A stretch of 64,000 bases of DNA from Actinomycetota bacterium (GCA_030447305.1 JAUJPC010000004.1:62001-126000), one strand, 5' to 3'; shown: positions 37,637-46,743, counted from the first letter of the stretch. Made by a program: numbers and translations. The notes: generated by a model from the sequence alone, not told the origin.

Positions 37637-39996
37637 GCGCGAAGCCCGAGTTGACGGTCGAGCCATGGCGGGTGGTGGAAGAACGCCTGGACCTGGCTTC
37701 CCTCGCCGAGACGGAGTCGCTGTTCGCTTTGGCCAACGGACATCTCGGCCTGCGCGGCAACCTGGATGAGGGCGAGCCGTTCGGGTTACCCGGCACCTAT
37801 CTGAACTCGTTCCACGAGCACCGTCCGCTCCCGAGCGCAGAGCCCGGCTACGGAGATCCCGAGTCGGGCCAGTCCATCATCAACGTTACCAACGGGAAGA
37901 TCATCCGGCTTTTGCTGGACGACGAGCCGTTCGACATCCGGTACGGGGAGGTGGAAAAGCACGAGCGCGTGCTGGACCTGCAGGCCGGGACCCTTTCCCG
38001 GGAGGTCGAGTGGGTCTCTCCCGCCAGGCAGAAGGGGCGCATCACCTCGACCCGGCTCGTGTCTCTGACGCAACGGGCGGTGGCCGCCATCAAGTACGAG
38101 GTGGAGGCGATCGACGAGGGATCCAGGGTCGTCATCCAGTCGGAGCTGGTGGCCAACGAGCCGCTGCCTCCCACCCGTAAGGATCCGAGAGTTTCACAGA
38201 TCCTCGACTCACCCCTCGAGTCAGAGCAGTTCTCGGACTGGCAGTCGGGGGCGGCGCTGGTTCACCACACGAAACGAAGCCAGTTGAGGCTTGCGGCGGC
38301 GATGGACCACATCTACTCCGGACCGGACACCACCGACGTGGAGGTCGACGTCTCCGACGACATCGCCCGGGTCACGTTTACCAGTGTGCTGAAGCCGGGA
38401 GAGAAGCTCAGCATCGTGAAGTTCCTGGCCTACGGCTGGTCCGGTGTTCGTTCCCGCCAGGCGCTCTTCGACCAGGTGACGGCCGCTCTTACGGCAGCCA
38501 AGCACACCGGATGGGACGGACTCGTGGAGGAGCAGCGCAGGTACCTGGACGAGTACTGGGAAGACGCCGACATAGAGATCGACGGCGACCCCGAGGTTCA
38601 GCAGGCGGTCCGGCTCGGCCTATTTCACGTCCTGCAGGCGGGAGCACGGGCGGAACGCAGGCCCATCTCCGCCAAGGGCCTGACCGGTGTCGGTTACGAG
38701 GGCCACCAGTTCTGGGACACCGAGATCTTCGTCTTGCCGCTGTTGATCCACACGGTGCCGGCGGCTGCCGGTGACGTCCTGCGCTGGCGTCACAGCACGT
38801 TGGACGCCGCTCGGAACAGGGCCCGGCATCTGGGGATCGAAGGAGCGGCCTTTCCCTGGAGGACAATCGGGGGCGAGGAGTGCTCCGGCTACTGGCCGGC
38901 CGGCACCGCCGCGTTCCACATCAATGCGGACATCGCCTACGCAGTGACCCGGTACATGGACGCAACCGAAGATGAACGGTTCGAGCGGGACGTGGGCCTG
39001 GAGCTGCTGGTTGAGACGGCCCGGCTTTGGGAGGGGCTCGGCCACTACGACCGGGACGGCAGGTTCCGCATCGACGGCATCACCGGTCCCGATGAGTACG
39101 ACGCCCTTGCCGACAACAACATATACACCAACCTTCTGGCACAGCACAATCTGCGTGCGGCAGCCGACGCGGTGGAGCGACAGATGGACCTGGCACGGGG
39201 ATTGACGGTGCTCGAAGAGGAGCCGGCCAGCTGGCGAGCCGCCGCCGCCTCGATGTACATCCCGTACGACGAGAAGTTGAGGGTCCACCCGCAATCGGAC
39301 AACTTCACCCTTCACCAGATGTGGGACTTCACAGATACCGATCCCTCGAAGTACCCACTGCTGCTGAACTATCCCTACTTCGAGCTATATCGAAAGCAGG
39401 TGGTGAAACAGGCCGACCTGATCCTGGCCATGCACCTGCGCCACGACTACTTCACCGACAAGGAGCAGAAGGAGCGCGACTTCGCCTACTACGAGCGCAT
39501 CACGGTGAGAGACTCATCGCTCTCGGCGGCGAGTCAGGGAGTGATTGCCGCGGAGCTCGGCCATCTGGACCTCGCCTACGACTACCTGGCCGAAACGGCG
39601 CTCGTCGACGTCGCAAACCTCCACAACAACACCAGCGACGGCGTCCATCTGGCTGCGATGGCCGGCGCCTGGAACTTGTTGGTCGCGGGATTCGGGGGCC
39701 TGCGGGTAGGCGGCAAGGCTTTGGCCTTCTCCCCGAGACTCCCCGACGGGATCAGCCGGCTGGCCTTCAACCTCTGTTACCGATCGCGCCAGCTTTCCGT
39801 GGTGGTTCTGAAGGACAAGGCGACGTACTCGGTGAGGAGCGGAGACCCGATCCTTCTGAGCCACCATGGTGACGAGTTCGAACTGGGCCCCCAGCGGCTT
39901 GCCACCCACCGCATTCCTCCCGCCCCGGCCCGAGAGCAGCCGACACATCCGCCTGGCAGGGACCCTTTGCGGCGTGCGCCGCTTCGCCGCGCCTAG
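37633..39996 (+). CDS. Glycoside hydrolase family 65 disaccharide phosphorylase
   Basis: Inverting phosphorylase that splits an alpha-glucoside with phosphate to beta-glucose 1-phosphate and glucose. Family features are ESLFALANGHLGLRGN at the N-terminus, GYEGHQFWDTEIFVLP, the catalytic-acid motif GPDEYDALADNNIYTN (Glu near residue 487) and the C-terminal LAFSPRLPDG. The 787 residues are full length. The exact substrate (trehalose, maltose, kojibiose or nigerose) cannot be read from sequence. It is coupled to the upstream phosphomutase gene and shares CTAG with the convergent methyltransferase gene. Confidence 0.9.
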   Translation: MSAKPELTVEPWRVVEERLDLASLAETESLFALANGHLGLRGNLDEGEPFGLPGTYLNSFHEHRPLPSAEPGYGDPESGQSIINVTNGKIIRLLLDDEPFDIRYGEVEKHERVLDLQAGTLSREVEWVSPARQKGRITSTRLVSLTQRAVAAIKYEVEAIDEGSRVVIQSELVANEPLPPTRKDPRVSQILDSPLESEQFSDWQSGAALVHHTKRSQLRLAAAMDHIYSGPDTTDVEVDVSDDIARVTFTSVLKPGEKLSIVKFLAYGWSGVRSRQALFDQVTAALTAAKHTGWDGLVEEQRRYLDEYWEDADIEIDGDPEVQQAVRLGLFHVLQAGARAERRPISAKGLTGVGYEGHQFWDTEIFVLPLLIHTVPAAAGDVLRWRHSTLDAARNRARHLGIEGAAFPWRTIGGEECSGYWPAGTAAFHINADIAYAVTRYMDATEDERFERDVGLELLVETARLWEGLGHYDRDGRFRIDGITGPDEYDALADNNIYTNLLAQHNLRAAADAVERQMDLARGLTVLEEEPASWRAAAASMYIPYDEKLRVHPQSDNFTLHQMWDFTDTDPSKYPLLLNYPYFELYRKQVVKQADLILAMHLRHDYFTDKEQKERDFAYYERITVRDSSLSAASQGVIAAELGHLDLAYDYLAETALVDVANLHNNTSDGVHLAAMAGAWNLLVAGFGGLRVGGKALAFSPRLPDGISRLAFNLCYRSRQLSVVVLKDKATYSVRSGDPILLSHHGDEFELGPQRLATHRIPPAPAREQPTHPPGRDPLRRAPLRRA

Positions 39997-41003
39997 ACGG
40001 GAACGCCCTCGATCACGTTGTACTCCAGCGGAACAGGTAATACCCGCGAAAGCCGAAAGCCGGTTTGCGACATGAGCTTTGCGAACTCTTCTTCGCTGCG
40101 CTCACGTCCCCCGGTCACCGCAAGCATGTTTACGTCCGCGGCGGTGGCGTAGGTGCCTGGGAGCAGCCGTTCTACGACCAGTATCCGGCCTGTTAGCTCG
40201 ATCACCCGGCGGCAGTTGGCAAGGATCGTCCGGCACTGCTCATCCGTCCAGTCGTGGAGAATCCGAGAGAACAGATAGGCATCACCCCCCCCGACGATCG
40301 ACTCGAAGAAGTCTCCGGACACCAGCGTGACCCGATCAGACAGGCCTTCGCTTTGCAAGGCAGAGTGTGCCGCTTCGACAACGGAACGGACATCGAGGAG
40401 GACGCCCTGAAGGTGTGGATAAGCGCCCAGGATCGACGCCAGCAGGGACCCGTTTCCTCCTCCGACGTCAACCACCGTCTTCAAGTCCGAGAAGTCATAG
40501 GAGGCCGGGATGAAATTGAAGAACACTGCGCCCGCTCCCATGGCTCGATCGAACTGCCGGGCCCGGTCGGAATGCTCCCCGAGATACTCGAAGAGACCTC
40601 TACCAAAGGTTATTCGGAACGCATCCCGCCCGGTCCTGACGGCGTCCAGCAAGTTCGCGAAGGCCTGGTAGAACTCCTCGCCGAACACCAGGACGAGGTC
40701 CCGCATCGAGCCCCGGGTGCCGATCCTCAGGCTTTTCGCCGCGCGGTTGAGGCCTACACGGCCGTCGGAATCCATCTCGAAAACTCCCGATACCACCAGC
40801 AGCCTGAGGATCCGGTGCAGCGCATCCGCGTCCGCCTCAACCGCGGCGGCCAGGTCGTTGACTGCAACCGGCCCTTCGGCGACGAGGTCCGCTATGCCGA
40901 GCTTCGCCGCCACGTAGAGGGCTTGCGAGCCGTAGTACCCCATCGCAAGCTCCTGGATCCGGCGCGCTCCGGAATCATCGGGAGTCTCTTCGGCATCGGC
41001 CAC
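39993..41003 (-). CDS. SAM-dependent O-methyltransferase (plant COMT/hydroxyneurosporene-like)
   Basis: Two-part protein: an N-terminal winged-helix dimerisation domain (LYVAAKLGIADLVAEGP, then LHRILRLLVVSGVFE) and a C-terminal class I SAM-binding domain with VVDVGGGNGSLLASIL, followed by LVSGDFFESI and LHDWTDEQCRTIL, where the catalytic His lies in FSRILHDW. Related enzymes methylate hydroxyls in antibiotics and pigments. The substrate is unknown. It starts with GTG and stands alone, convergent with the GH65 gene. Confidence 0.86.
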   Translation of the reverse strand: MADAEETPDDSGARRIQELAMGYYGSQALYVAAKLGIADLVAEGPVAVNDLAAAVEADADALHRILRLLVVSGVFEMDSDGRVGLNRAAKSLRIGTRGSMRDLVLVFGEEFYQAFANLLDAVRTGRDAFRITFGRGLFEYLGEHSDRARQFDRAMGAGAVFFNFIPASYDFSDLKTVVDVGGGNGSLLASILGAYPHLQGVLLDVRSVVEAAHSALQSEGLSDRVTLVSGDFFESIVGGGDAYLFSRILHDWTDEQCRTILANCRRVIELTGRILVVERLLPGTYATAADVNMLAVTGGRERSEEEFAKLMSQTGFRLSRVLPVPLEYNVIEGVPV

Positions 41004-41094
41004 GGCAACAAGCCTATCCGGCTACGGTTCTGAGCTCCCCGAGCTGCCCCGGGGAATCGCGTCGGGGTGGACGTGGGCACGCTCCCCGATCGTC

Positions 41095-41565
41095 CTAGAC
41101 GAACAATGCGCCGGGCCTGGGGACAAATGCAGGCGTGCGTCGAGCGTACTCGTCGTAGTCGGCGAATCGTTCCCTTAGCAGCTGCTCCTCGAAGCGCGCC
41201 TTCACGTTCAGGACAAGGATCAGCAGGATCAGAGCCAAAACCGAGATGGGATTGCCGGAGGTCAGTGCAATGCCGGCGGCCAGCACGAGAACGCCCGAGT
41301 AGATGGGGTGGCGAACGTAGCGATAGAGCCCGTCGGTCTTCAGCCTGGCGTGGCCGGGCGGCTCCGGGTGCACGCTGAGCGATCTTCCAAGGTTGACTGC
41401 GCCGGCGGCGATGGCGGCCAGCCCTCCCATCCGCAGCCCCAGGCCGGCCGAACGCACGATCGCAGGAACCGCCCACGCGTCACCCGCCGGCACGAAGATC
41501 AGCACCGCGAGAACGGCGAACTGGGCACCCACCAACAGCCACCCGCGAGACCTATTGGACGTCAC
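41095..41565 (-). CDS. Isoprenylcysteine carboxyl methyltransferase-like membrane protein
   Basis: Small integral-membrane methyltransferase of the ICMT/PEMT type. The conserved YRYVRHPIYSGVLV and the C-terminal RFEEQLLRERFADYDEYARR are the family signature. Four or five hydrophobic segments cover 156 residues. The acceptor is unknown, since bacterial members modify various small molecules or lipids. The start is GTG. Confidence 0.83.
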   Translation of the reverse strand: MTSNRSRGWLLVGAQFAVLAVLIFVPAGDAWAVPAIVRSAGLGLRMGGLAAIAAGAVNLGRSLSVHPEPPGHARLKTDGLYRYVRHPIYSGVLVLAAGIALTSGNPISVLALILLILVLNVKARFEEQLLRERFADYDEYARRTPAFVPRPGALFV

Positions 41566-41691
41566 GGCCCCCTGGGAACATCCTGCGCCAACCGTATCGG
41601 AATATGGACCACCTGTTTTCAGGTGGATACTGGGAGACCGGGAACCGCAAGCGGCGCGGAGATGTCCCAGTATGCGTGAGGGAGTCTGCCA

Positions 41692-42267
41692 ATGAGCATG
41701 CGAAAGATCGTAATCCTGAGCGTCACCGGCGCCCTCGTGCTTGCCGGAACGCTGGCTGCGGTGGCAATGCTGAACGGAGACCGTTCACCAGACTCCCCGC
41801 CCGACGCCATGTCATCGCCGGGCAGTCCGGCTGTGCCCTCGCCCGATCAGACCGCGACTTCGCCCGGCGGAGGTTCGTCTCCTTCACCGGTCCCCCCAAC
41901 CGGCCAGGCCGGTCCTCCGGCGTCCGGGCCGGTCCCCCCTCCAACCGCGGGCGACCCGCCGGGGTATCAGCCGAACATGGTGACTCCCAGGGCAGGGATG
42001 GACAACGTCCACCGGATCGCATGGCGAAGAGCGGAGGTGGTGAACGAACGCACCGTCCGGGTGCACTACGAGAGCGGTGTCGCACCGTGCAGCGTGCTGG
42101 ACCGGGTGGAGGTGCAGTACGGGGCAAACATCACCATCAGCCTGTTCGAAGGCAGTGACCCGGGGTTCGAGGATGCCGTCTGCATCATGATCGCCCAGTT
42201 CAAGGCGGTGGATGTTCCGCTGGACGAGCCGGTCAACGGCCGGCCGATTGTGGACGGGAGCGCCTAG
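41692..42267 (+). CDS. Membrane-anchored protein with Pro/Ser-rich linker and conserved extracytoplasmic domain, unknown function
   Basis: An N-terminal membrane segment (IVILSVTGALVLAGTLAAVAML) is followed by a Pro/Ser/Gly-rich linker (about residues 30-90) and a C-terminal domain of about 95 residues. That domain contains VVNERTVRVHYESG and two Cys (APCSVL and AVCIMI), probably a disulfide. This kind of small beta domain occurs in actinobacterial secreted proteins, but I cannot name it. It is followed 25 nt later by a Rieske-like protein gene and may be in one transcript with it. Confidence 0.72.
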   Translation: MSMRKIVILSVTGALVLAGTLAAVAMLNGDRSPDSPPDAMSSPGSPAVPSPDQTATSPGGGSSPSPVPPTGQAGPPASGPVPPPTAGDPPGYQPNMVTPRAGMDNVHRIAWRRAEVVNERTVRVHYESGVAPCSVLDRVEVQYGANITISLFEGSDPGFEDAVCIMIAQFKAVDVPLDEPVNGRPIVDGSA

Positions 42268-42292
42268 CTCCCTCGCAATCTACGATGGCATA

Positions 42293-42853
42293 ATGACCAT
42301 TACGTCGGGCGAGCCGGGTACACTTCGCCGCCGGCGCGCGTTGGTTCGGGCGACTGCCTTCGTACTGCTTTCCTGCGTGCTTTTAATGTGCGCCTTCCTA
42401 CTTCGCGCCTTCTTGACCGCCGCCCCGGAACCACCTCCAATGGGAATCCCGGTCAGTGAAGTCGACGAGGGGTTGAGCCTGCATCAAATCGCCGGCCATG
42501 GGGTGTGGATCGACCGCTCAGGGAAGAGGTTCACCGCCTTTCTGAACGATGCGCAGCACATGCCGGGCGAAGGTGTCGTTTACTGCGCAGGTCAGAACGT
42601 ATTCATGGCCCCTATGCATGGTGAGCTGTTCGATCGCAACGGCCGCGCCATCGCCGGCCCGGCATCTCGCGGCCTTGACCGCGTCCCGGCATCTGTTCAT
42701 GTCATTGACGAGGTCCCCCGTCTTGTCGTCGACACTTCCCAGGTAACTCGTGGTGAACCTCCCGTAGCCTGGGAGGATCGTCATCTCTACTTGAACGAGG
42801 ACCTGCTGCGCAACTACGACGCCGGGGGAGGTTCCGGCTTCTGCACCGGCTAG
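42293..42853 (+). CDS. Membrane-anchored Rieske-fold-like protein lacking the [2Fe-2S] ligands
   Basis: The N-terminal membrane helix (TAFVLLSCVLLMCAFLLRAF) is followed by a domain whose end reads APMHGELFDRNGRAIAGPASRGLDRVPASV. This lines up with the second Rieske box and following loop (CPCHGSxFDxxGxxxxGPAxRxLxxxP). The ligand Cys is replaced (Met in APMHG), and the first box CxH is not recognisable. It should therefore keep the fold but not bind a cluster. The gene sits 48 nt before SURF1. The start is the ATG at 42293. Confidence 0.65.
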   Translation: MTITSGEPGTLRRRRALVRATAFVLLSCVLLMCAFLLRAFLTAAPEPPPMGIPVSEVDEGLSLHQIAGHGVWIDRSGKRFTAFLNDAQHMPGEGVVYCAGQNVFMAPMHGELFDRNGRAIAGPASRGLDRVPASVHVIDEVPRLVVDTSQVTRGEPPVAWEDRHLYLNEDLLRNYDAGGGSGFCTG

Positions 42854-42901
42854 CTGTCGTTCACGGGGCATGAACCGTAACCGGTTATCCTGGGCAGGTC
42901 G

Positions 42902-43690
42902 ATGCAGCACTTCCTCACCCGGCGCTGGGTAGCCATCCACCTGCTCACACTCGTGATCGTGGCGGTGTGTCTGTCCATGGCCATCTGGCAGCTGCGGCGG
43001 CTGGACCAGCGCCGGGAAGAAAATGCCCACGTTGCCGCCCGGATGAAGTTGCAGCCGGTCGACCTGCAGACGCTCCTGGACCGGGCAGCTGCGCCGCCGG
43101 AGGGGGCGGAAGCTGCCGAGTTTCGTGTCGTCAGCGTCCGCGGCACCTTCGACGTCTCGGAACAGGTCATCCTGCAGTCCCGACCCTTCAAGAGACGGTC
43201 GGGCAACCACCTGCTGACCCCGCTGATCCTTCCCTCCGGCGAAGCGCTTCTTGTGGACCGGGGCTGGGTGCCGCTTCCGACCGACGATGCCGTCCTGGCA
43301 GAGGCGCACCCTCCGTCCGGTACCGTGACCGTAGAGGGACCACTGCTTCCTCCGGAAAAAAGGGGCTTCCTTGGCGTGTCGGACCCTCCGCCCGGCCGGG
43401 TGACCGCCACCGCTCGCGTGGACCTGGATCGGATCGCCGCCCAGCTTCCCTACCGGCTTTATCCGGTATATCTGCGGCTGCAGAGCCAGCAGCCGGGGAA
43501 CGTCGGGGCCCTTCCCGAGCCGGTGCCAATCCCGCCTCCGGATGAAGGACCGCATATGGAGTACGCCCTCCAGTGGTTCCTGTTCGCCGCGACTGCTCTG
43601 CTGATCTACATCGGACTGTTGCGCCGGGAGCATTCGAGCCGCACGGCCGGCGCGGGAGATCCCGAAGAGCCTGAGCCGGTGGCAGCATGA
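42902..43690 (+). CDS. SURF1-family cytochrome oxidase assembly protein
   Basis: Two-helix membrane protein (helices near residues 10-30 and 225-245) of the SURF1/Shy1 family, which helps insert heme a into cytochrome c oxidase. Typical elements are IWQLRRLDQRREEN after the first helix, VRGTFDVSEQVILQSRP, LLVDRGWVPL and the C-terminal HMEYALQWFLFA. The length of 262 residues is normal. No oxidase subunits are in the window. It overlaps the phosphatase gene by 4 nt. Confidence 0.92.
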   Translation: MQHFLTRRWVAIHLLTLVIVAVCLSMAIWQLRRLDQRREENAHVAARMKLQPVDLQTLLDRAAAPPEGAEAAEFRVVSVRGTFDVSEQVILQSRPFKRRSGNHLLTPLILPSGEALLVDRGWVPLPTDDAVLAEAHPPSGTVTVEGPLLPPEKRGFLGVSDPPPGRVTATARVDLDRIAAQLPYRLYPVYLRLQSQQPGNVGALPEPVPIPPPDEGPHMEYALQWFLFAATALLIYIGLLRREHSSRTAGAGDPEEPEPVAA

Positions 43691-44193
43691 CCCACATCTG
43701 TTTTGTCTGTACCGGCAACATCTGCCGGTCGCCCATGGCGGAGATGGTGTTCCGCGAGTATCTGCGACGAGAAGGCATGGACGACGGAGTGCAGGTCACC
43801 AGCGCCGGGACCGGGAGCTGGCACGTGGGCGACTGCGCCGACTACAGGGCCGCCGCCGTCCTGGCCGAGCACGGCTACCCATACAAGCACACTGCAGCGC
43901 AGGTCAACACCGACCACCTGAAGGCCGACCTGCTGGTAGCGCTGGATGCGGGGCACCAAAGCGCTCTGCAGCGCCTGGTAGCCAACGCCGGAGGGGACCC
44001 GGCCCGCATCCGGATGCTGCGCTCCTTTGACCCGGCCGCCTCGGGGGACCTTGACGTTCCTGACCCCTATTACGGCGGCAACAGCGGCTTCACCCGGGCG
44101 CTGCGCATGATCGAGGCCAGCATGCCCGGCCTGGTCGACTGGGTGAGAGCCAACCTCCACAAGCAGGAGACTCCCCCAGAAACGGTTGGTTAG
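43687..44193 (+). CDS. Low-molecular-weight protein tyrosine phosphatase
   Basis: Cytosolic phosphatase with the P-loop CxxxxxR motif near the N-terminus (VCTGNICRSPMAE) and the late general-acid loop DVPDPYYGG (Asp-Pro). It is 168 residues long, normal for the family, and may also act as an arginine phosphatase. Such enzymes often oppose bacterial tyrosine kinases or act in stress. It overlaps SURF1 at its start and is followed by a fructosamine-kinase-like gene. Confidence 0.93.
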   Translation: MTHICFVCTGNICRSPMAEMVFREYLRREGMDDGVQVTSAGTGSWHVGDCADYRAAAVLAEHGYPYKHTAAQVNTDHLKADLLVALDAGHQSALQRLVANAGGDPARIRMLRSFDPAASGDLDVPDPYYGGNSGFTRALRMIEASMPGLVDWVRANLHKQETPPETVG

Positions 44194-44209
44194 ACGCTTG
44201 ACTCCGGAC

Positions 44210-45070
44210 ATGACCAGCGAGCTAGCCCGGGCGGCCGCTGCTTTGCTCACCGGCACATCCGCCTCGAGCGCTCGGCCGCTCGGCGGAGCGGCTTTCCTCA
44301 TCGTTCTCGAAAACGGTAACCGGCTGGTCGCAAAGGGCCACGGCGACCCCAACGCAGTGAAGGCAGAAGCGGCATCCCTGGTCTGGCTGGCCGAGCCGGC
44401 GGCGGTGCCGGTTCCCCGCCTCCGGGGGGAAAACCACGAGTGGCTGCTCACCGACTACATCGAGGAAGGCGGGTCCACGCCCGAAGCTGCCGAAGATCTG
44501 GGAAGAGGCCTGGCCAGGCTGCATGCTGCAGGAGCTCCGGCTTTTGGTTCACCGCCTCCCGGCGGACCCGAGGAGGCGTCGATCGGTCTCGCTCCCATGC
44601 GGAACGCGGAGTGCGAGACCTGGCCGGAGTTTTACGGCAGTTACCGGATCGAGCCGTATCTGAGAACCGCAGTCGACCGCGGCAGCTTCAGCCCCCGTCA
44701 GGTGGAAGCAATCCAGGAGGTGATGGAGAGGCTGGCAGAGCTGGCCGGACCGTCCGAACCGCCGGCACGTTTACATGGAGACCTCTGGAGCGGAAACGTG
44801 CTGTGGGGCCCCGGCGGACGCGCCTGGCTCATCGACCCCGCGGCCCACGGAGGGCACCGAGAGACCGATCTCGCCATGCTCAGTCTGTTCGGTTGCCCCT
44901 ACCTCGAGCATCTGATCGGCGCCTACCAGGACGAAACGCCGCTGGCCGACGGGTGGAGGGACCGAGTCCCGCTGCATCAGTTGTTCCCCCTGCTGGTTCA
45001 TACCGTGCTGTTCGGAGGAGGTTACGCCACCCAGGCGTTGGGTGCCGCGCGAGCGTCGCTCAGCACCTAG
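44210..45070 (+). CDS. Fructosamine-3-kinase-like / aminoglycoside phosphotransferase-fold kinase
   Basis: Small-molecule kinase of the APH/FN3K fold. The Gly-rich and Lys segments GGAAFLIVLENGNRLVAKG, the catalytic loop LHGDLWSGNVLW and the metal-binding LIDPAAHGGHRETDLAM are typical of fructosamine kinases (HGDLWxGN, DPAxxxGHRExDLAM). It probably repairs glycated amines. The ATG at 44210 is the simplest start, and a TTG at 44198 is possible. The pairing with a low-molecular-weight phosphatase gene is a known deglycation-linked neighbourhood in several bacteria, which supports the call. Confidence 0.88.
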   Translation: MTSELARAAAALLTGTSASSARPLGGAAFLIVLENGNRLVAKGHGDPNAVKAEAASLVWLAEPAAVPVPRLRGENHEWLLTDYIEEGGSTPEAAEDLGRGLARLHAAGAPAFGSPPPGGPEEASIGLAPMRNAECETWPEFYGSYRIEPYLRTAVDRGSFSPRQVEAIQEVMERLAELAGPSEPPARLHGDLWSGNVLWGPGGRAWLIDPAAHGGHRETDLAMLSLFGCPYLEHLIGAYQDETPLADGWRDRVPLHQLFPLLVHTVLFGGGYATQALGAARASLST

Positions 45071-45074
45071 CGGC

Positions 45075-45878
45075 TCATGGAGGCAGGAAGGTCCCGGCAA
45101 ACCTGAAGGCCAGCCACGGCTTCGGGCCCCAGGTCGTCAGCTTGAGCTTCGCGATGGGTCCCCACTGCTCGATGAGGCGGATTCCTACCATAAAGAAAGC
45201 CACCGGGTCGGCGGAGAGGTGGCAGTCCACCCTCCGCACAGGCGTGTCGGTTATCCGGGCATTGCCCTGGTCGAAGGTCACGTAAAACTTCGGCCCGCCC
45301 CGCAGGTGCAGCGCATAGGCTGCCGTGAAGTTCTTCACCGAATCGCGATCCACGAAGCGCTCGAAGACGAAGTAAACGAAGGGCAACGCCCCGATGACGC
45401 TCGGCCGGTCCAGGATCGAGGGTTTCTTAAGGGCCCGGGCGATTGCTTCGCCGTGCATCATGAGGTGCGTCAGAACGTAAGCGGTGAACGTCTCCACCGG
45501 CATGGGACCCAGAGGGCTGTTCGCGGATGCAGAGGCCGGTAGAGCAGCGGCCTTTTGACAGAAGGCCTCTACGGCAGACTCGATTCTGTCGGCCAGCACC
45601 GCCCCGTTGCGCTCGGTGAAGCCGATCAGCGTCTCCATGTTCTGCCGGGCAAAACCCTCCCTGGTCCCGTCGCCGTAGGTGAGCGGCTCGCCCGCCAGCA
45701 TGCGCGCCATCAACTCCTTGAGGTACGCCAGGTGGGCAGCGTGCTCTCCCACGGTCCACTCGGTCTTGGGAACCATCGTGCCGGTGTCCTGCAGAGGACG
45801 GATCAAGTTGCCAACGCGGCCGGCCATGACCTTGGCCAGCTCCTGCGTCTGCCTCCGGCCGGAGACGGTTTGGCTCAT
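45075..45878 (-). CDS. Maleylpyruvate-isomerase/DinB-type protein, mycothiol-dependent family
   Basis: Member of the DinB/MDMPI four-helix superfamily, common in actinobacteria and often mycothiol-dependent. The metal-binding histidines are in WTVGEHAAHLAYL and LTHLMMHGEAI, and the C-terminal domain resembles the SCP2-like partner in these proteins (FYVTFDQGNARITDTPVRRV). TATAGT ends 9 nt before the ATG at 45878, so I prefer this start to a TTG at 45887. The substrate is unknown. Confidence 0.8.
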   Translation of the reverse strand: MSQTVSGRRQTQELAKVMAGRVGNLIRPLQDTGTMVPKTEWTVGEHAAHLAYLKELMARMLAGEPLTYGDGTREGFARQNMETLIGFTERNGAVLADRIESAVEAFCQKAAALPASASANSPLGPMPVETFTAYVLTHLMMHGEAIARALKKPSILDRPSVIGALPFVYFVFERFVDRDSVKNFTAAYALHLRGGPKFYVTFDQGNARITDTPVRRVDCHLSADPVAFFMVGIRLIEQWGPIAKLKLTTWGPKPWLAFRFAGTFLPP

Positions 45879-45887
45879 GCGGTTCAA

Positions 45888-45893
45888 ACTATA
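45888..45893 (-). promoter_or_regulatory. TATAGT -10 hexamer of the MDMPI-type gene
   Basis: On the minus strand TATAGT precedes the ATG at 45878 by 9 nt, giving at most a 2-3 nt leader. No -35 box is visible. Confidence 0.35.
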
Positions 45894-45921
45894 GCAGCGG
45901 CGTCATCGAGGTTGTTTGGCC

Positions 45922-46743
45922 TTAGATGCTCCTGCGGTAGCGTGAGACGGCCAGCGGAATCATCACCAGCAGGATGCCGGCGCACCAGGCCAGCGCCCGA
46001 ATGACGTAAACGGAAGTCGACTCCGCGCCCGGAAGCTGACCGATGGAGAGAGCTCTCACCGCAGAAGCCACCACTGAGACCGGTTGATGCCGGGCAAATC
46101 CTTGCAGCCAGTCCGGCATGCTCTCCACTGCCACGAACGCCGAGGAGGCAAATACAAACGGTGCCATCACGGGGAAGGCCGCGGCTTGGGCGCTCTCGGG
46201 GTCTCCCACCAGCAAGCCTACCGTGGCGAACACCCATGAAAGCACGTAGGAGAACAGAACGGTCAGCGCGAGTGCAGCGGCGAACTCGATTGCGCTGGTC
46301 TGGACCCTGAAGCCCACCAAAAAGCCGACTCCGGCAATCAACATGACCACGAATATGTTGCGGAACAGGTCTGCGGTGGTTCTTCCGGCCAGCACAGCCG
46401 ATCGCGACATCGGCAGCGATCGGAATCTTTCCAACAGGCCGCTCTTGAGGTCCGCCGCCATGCCGATGGCCGTTTGGAGCGCCCCGAAAGTAACCGTCTG
46501 GATGAAGATTCCCGGGATCAGGTAGTTGACGTACGAGCCACCGGGAACCTCGATGGCCCCGCCCATCACGTAGCGAAACAGCACGACGAATATGACCGGC
46601 TGGATGAGCGTGAAGACCAGGAGCTGGGGAACCCGGCGGATGGACGTCAGGTTGCGGCCCGTAACCGCCAGCATGTCCCGAAGTGCACTCCCCGACTTCT
46701 TAGGCCGGACGATGCCTACCGGTTCTGCCCTGACCGCACTCAT
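45922..46743 (-). CDS. ABC-2 type exporter permease (DrrB-like)
   Basis: Membrane partner of the adjacent DrrA-like ATPase. The 273 residues contain about six hydrophobic segments, and typical DrrB/ABC-2 stretches are seen: LTSIRRVPQLLVFTLIQPVIFVV, YLIPGIFIQTVTFG, ERFRSLPMSRSAVLAGR and APFVFASSAFVAVESMP. It overlaps the ATPase gene by 4 nt (ATGA). Such pairs export hydrophobic drugs such as anthracyclines. The divergent MarR gene is the likely local regulator. Confidence 0.9.
   Translation of the reverse strand: MSAVRAEPVGIVRPKKSGSALRDMLAVTGRNLTSIRRVPQLLVFTLIQPVIFVVLFRYVMGGAIEVPGGSYVNYLIPGIFIQTVTFGALQTAIGMAADLKSGLLERFRSLPMSRSAVLAGRTTADLFRNIFVVMLIAGVGFLVGFRVQTSAIEFAAALALTVLFSYVLSWVFATVGLLVGDPESAQAAAFPVMAPFVFASSAFVAVESMPDWLQGFARHQPVSVVASAVRALSIGQLPGAESTSVYVIRALAWCAGILLVMIPLAVSRYRRSI

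Noticed and set aside
42293-42853. Functional Rieske iron-sulfur protein
   Set aside because: The ligand Cys of the second box is replaced and the first Cys-His box is missing, so a [2Fe-2S] cluster is not expected.
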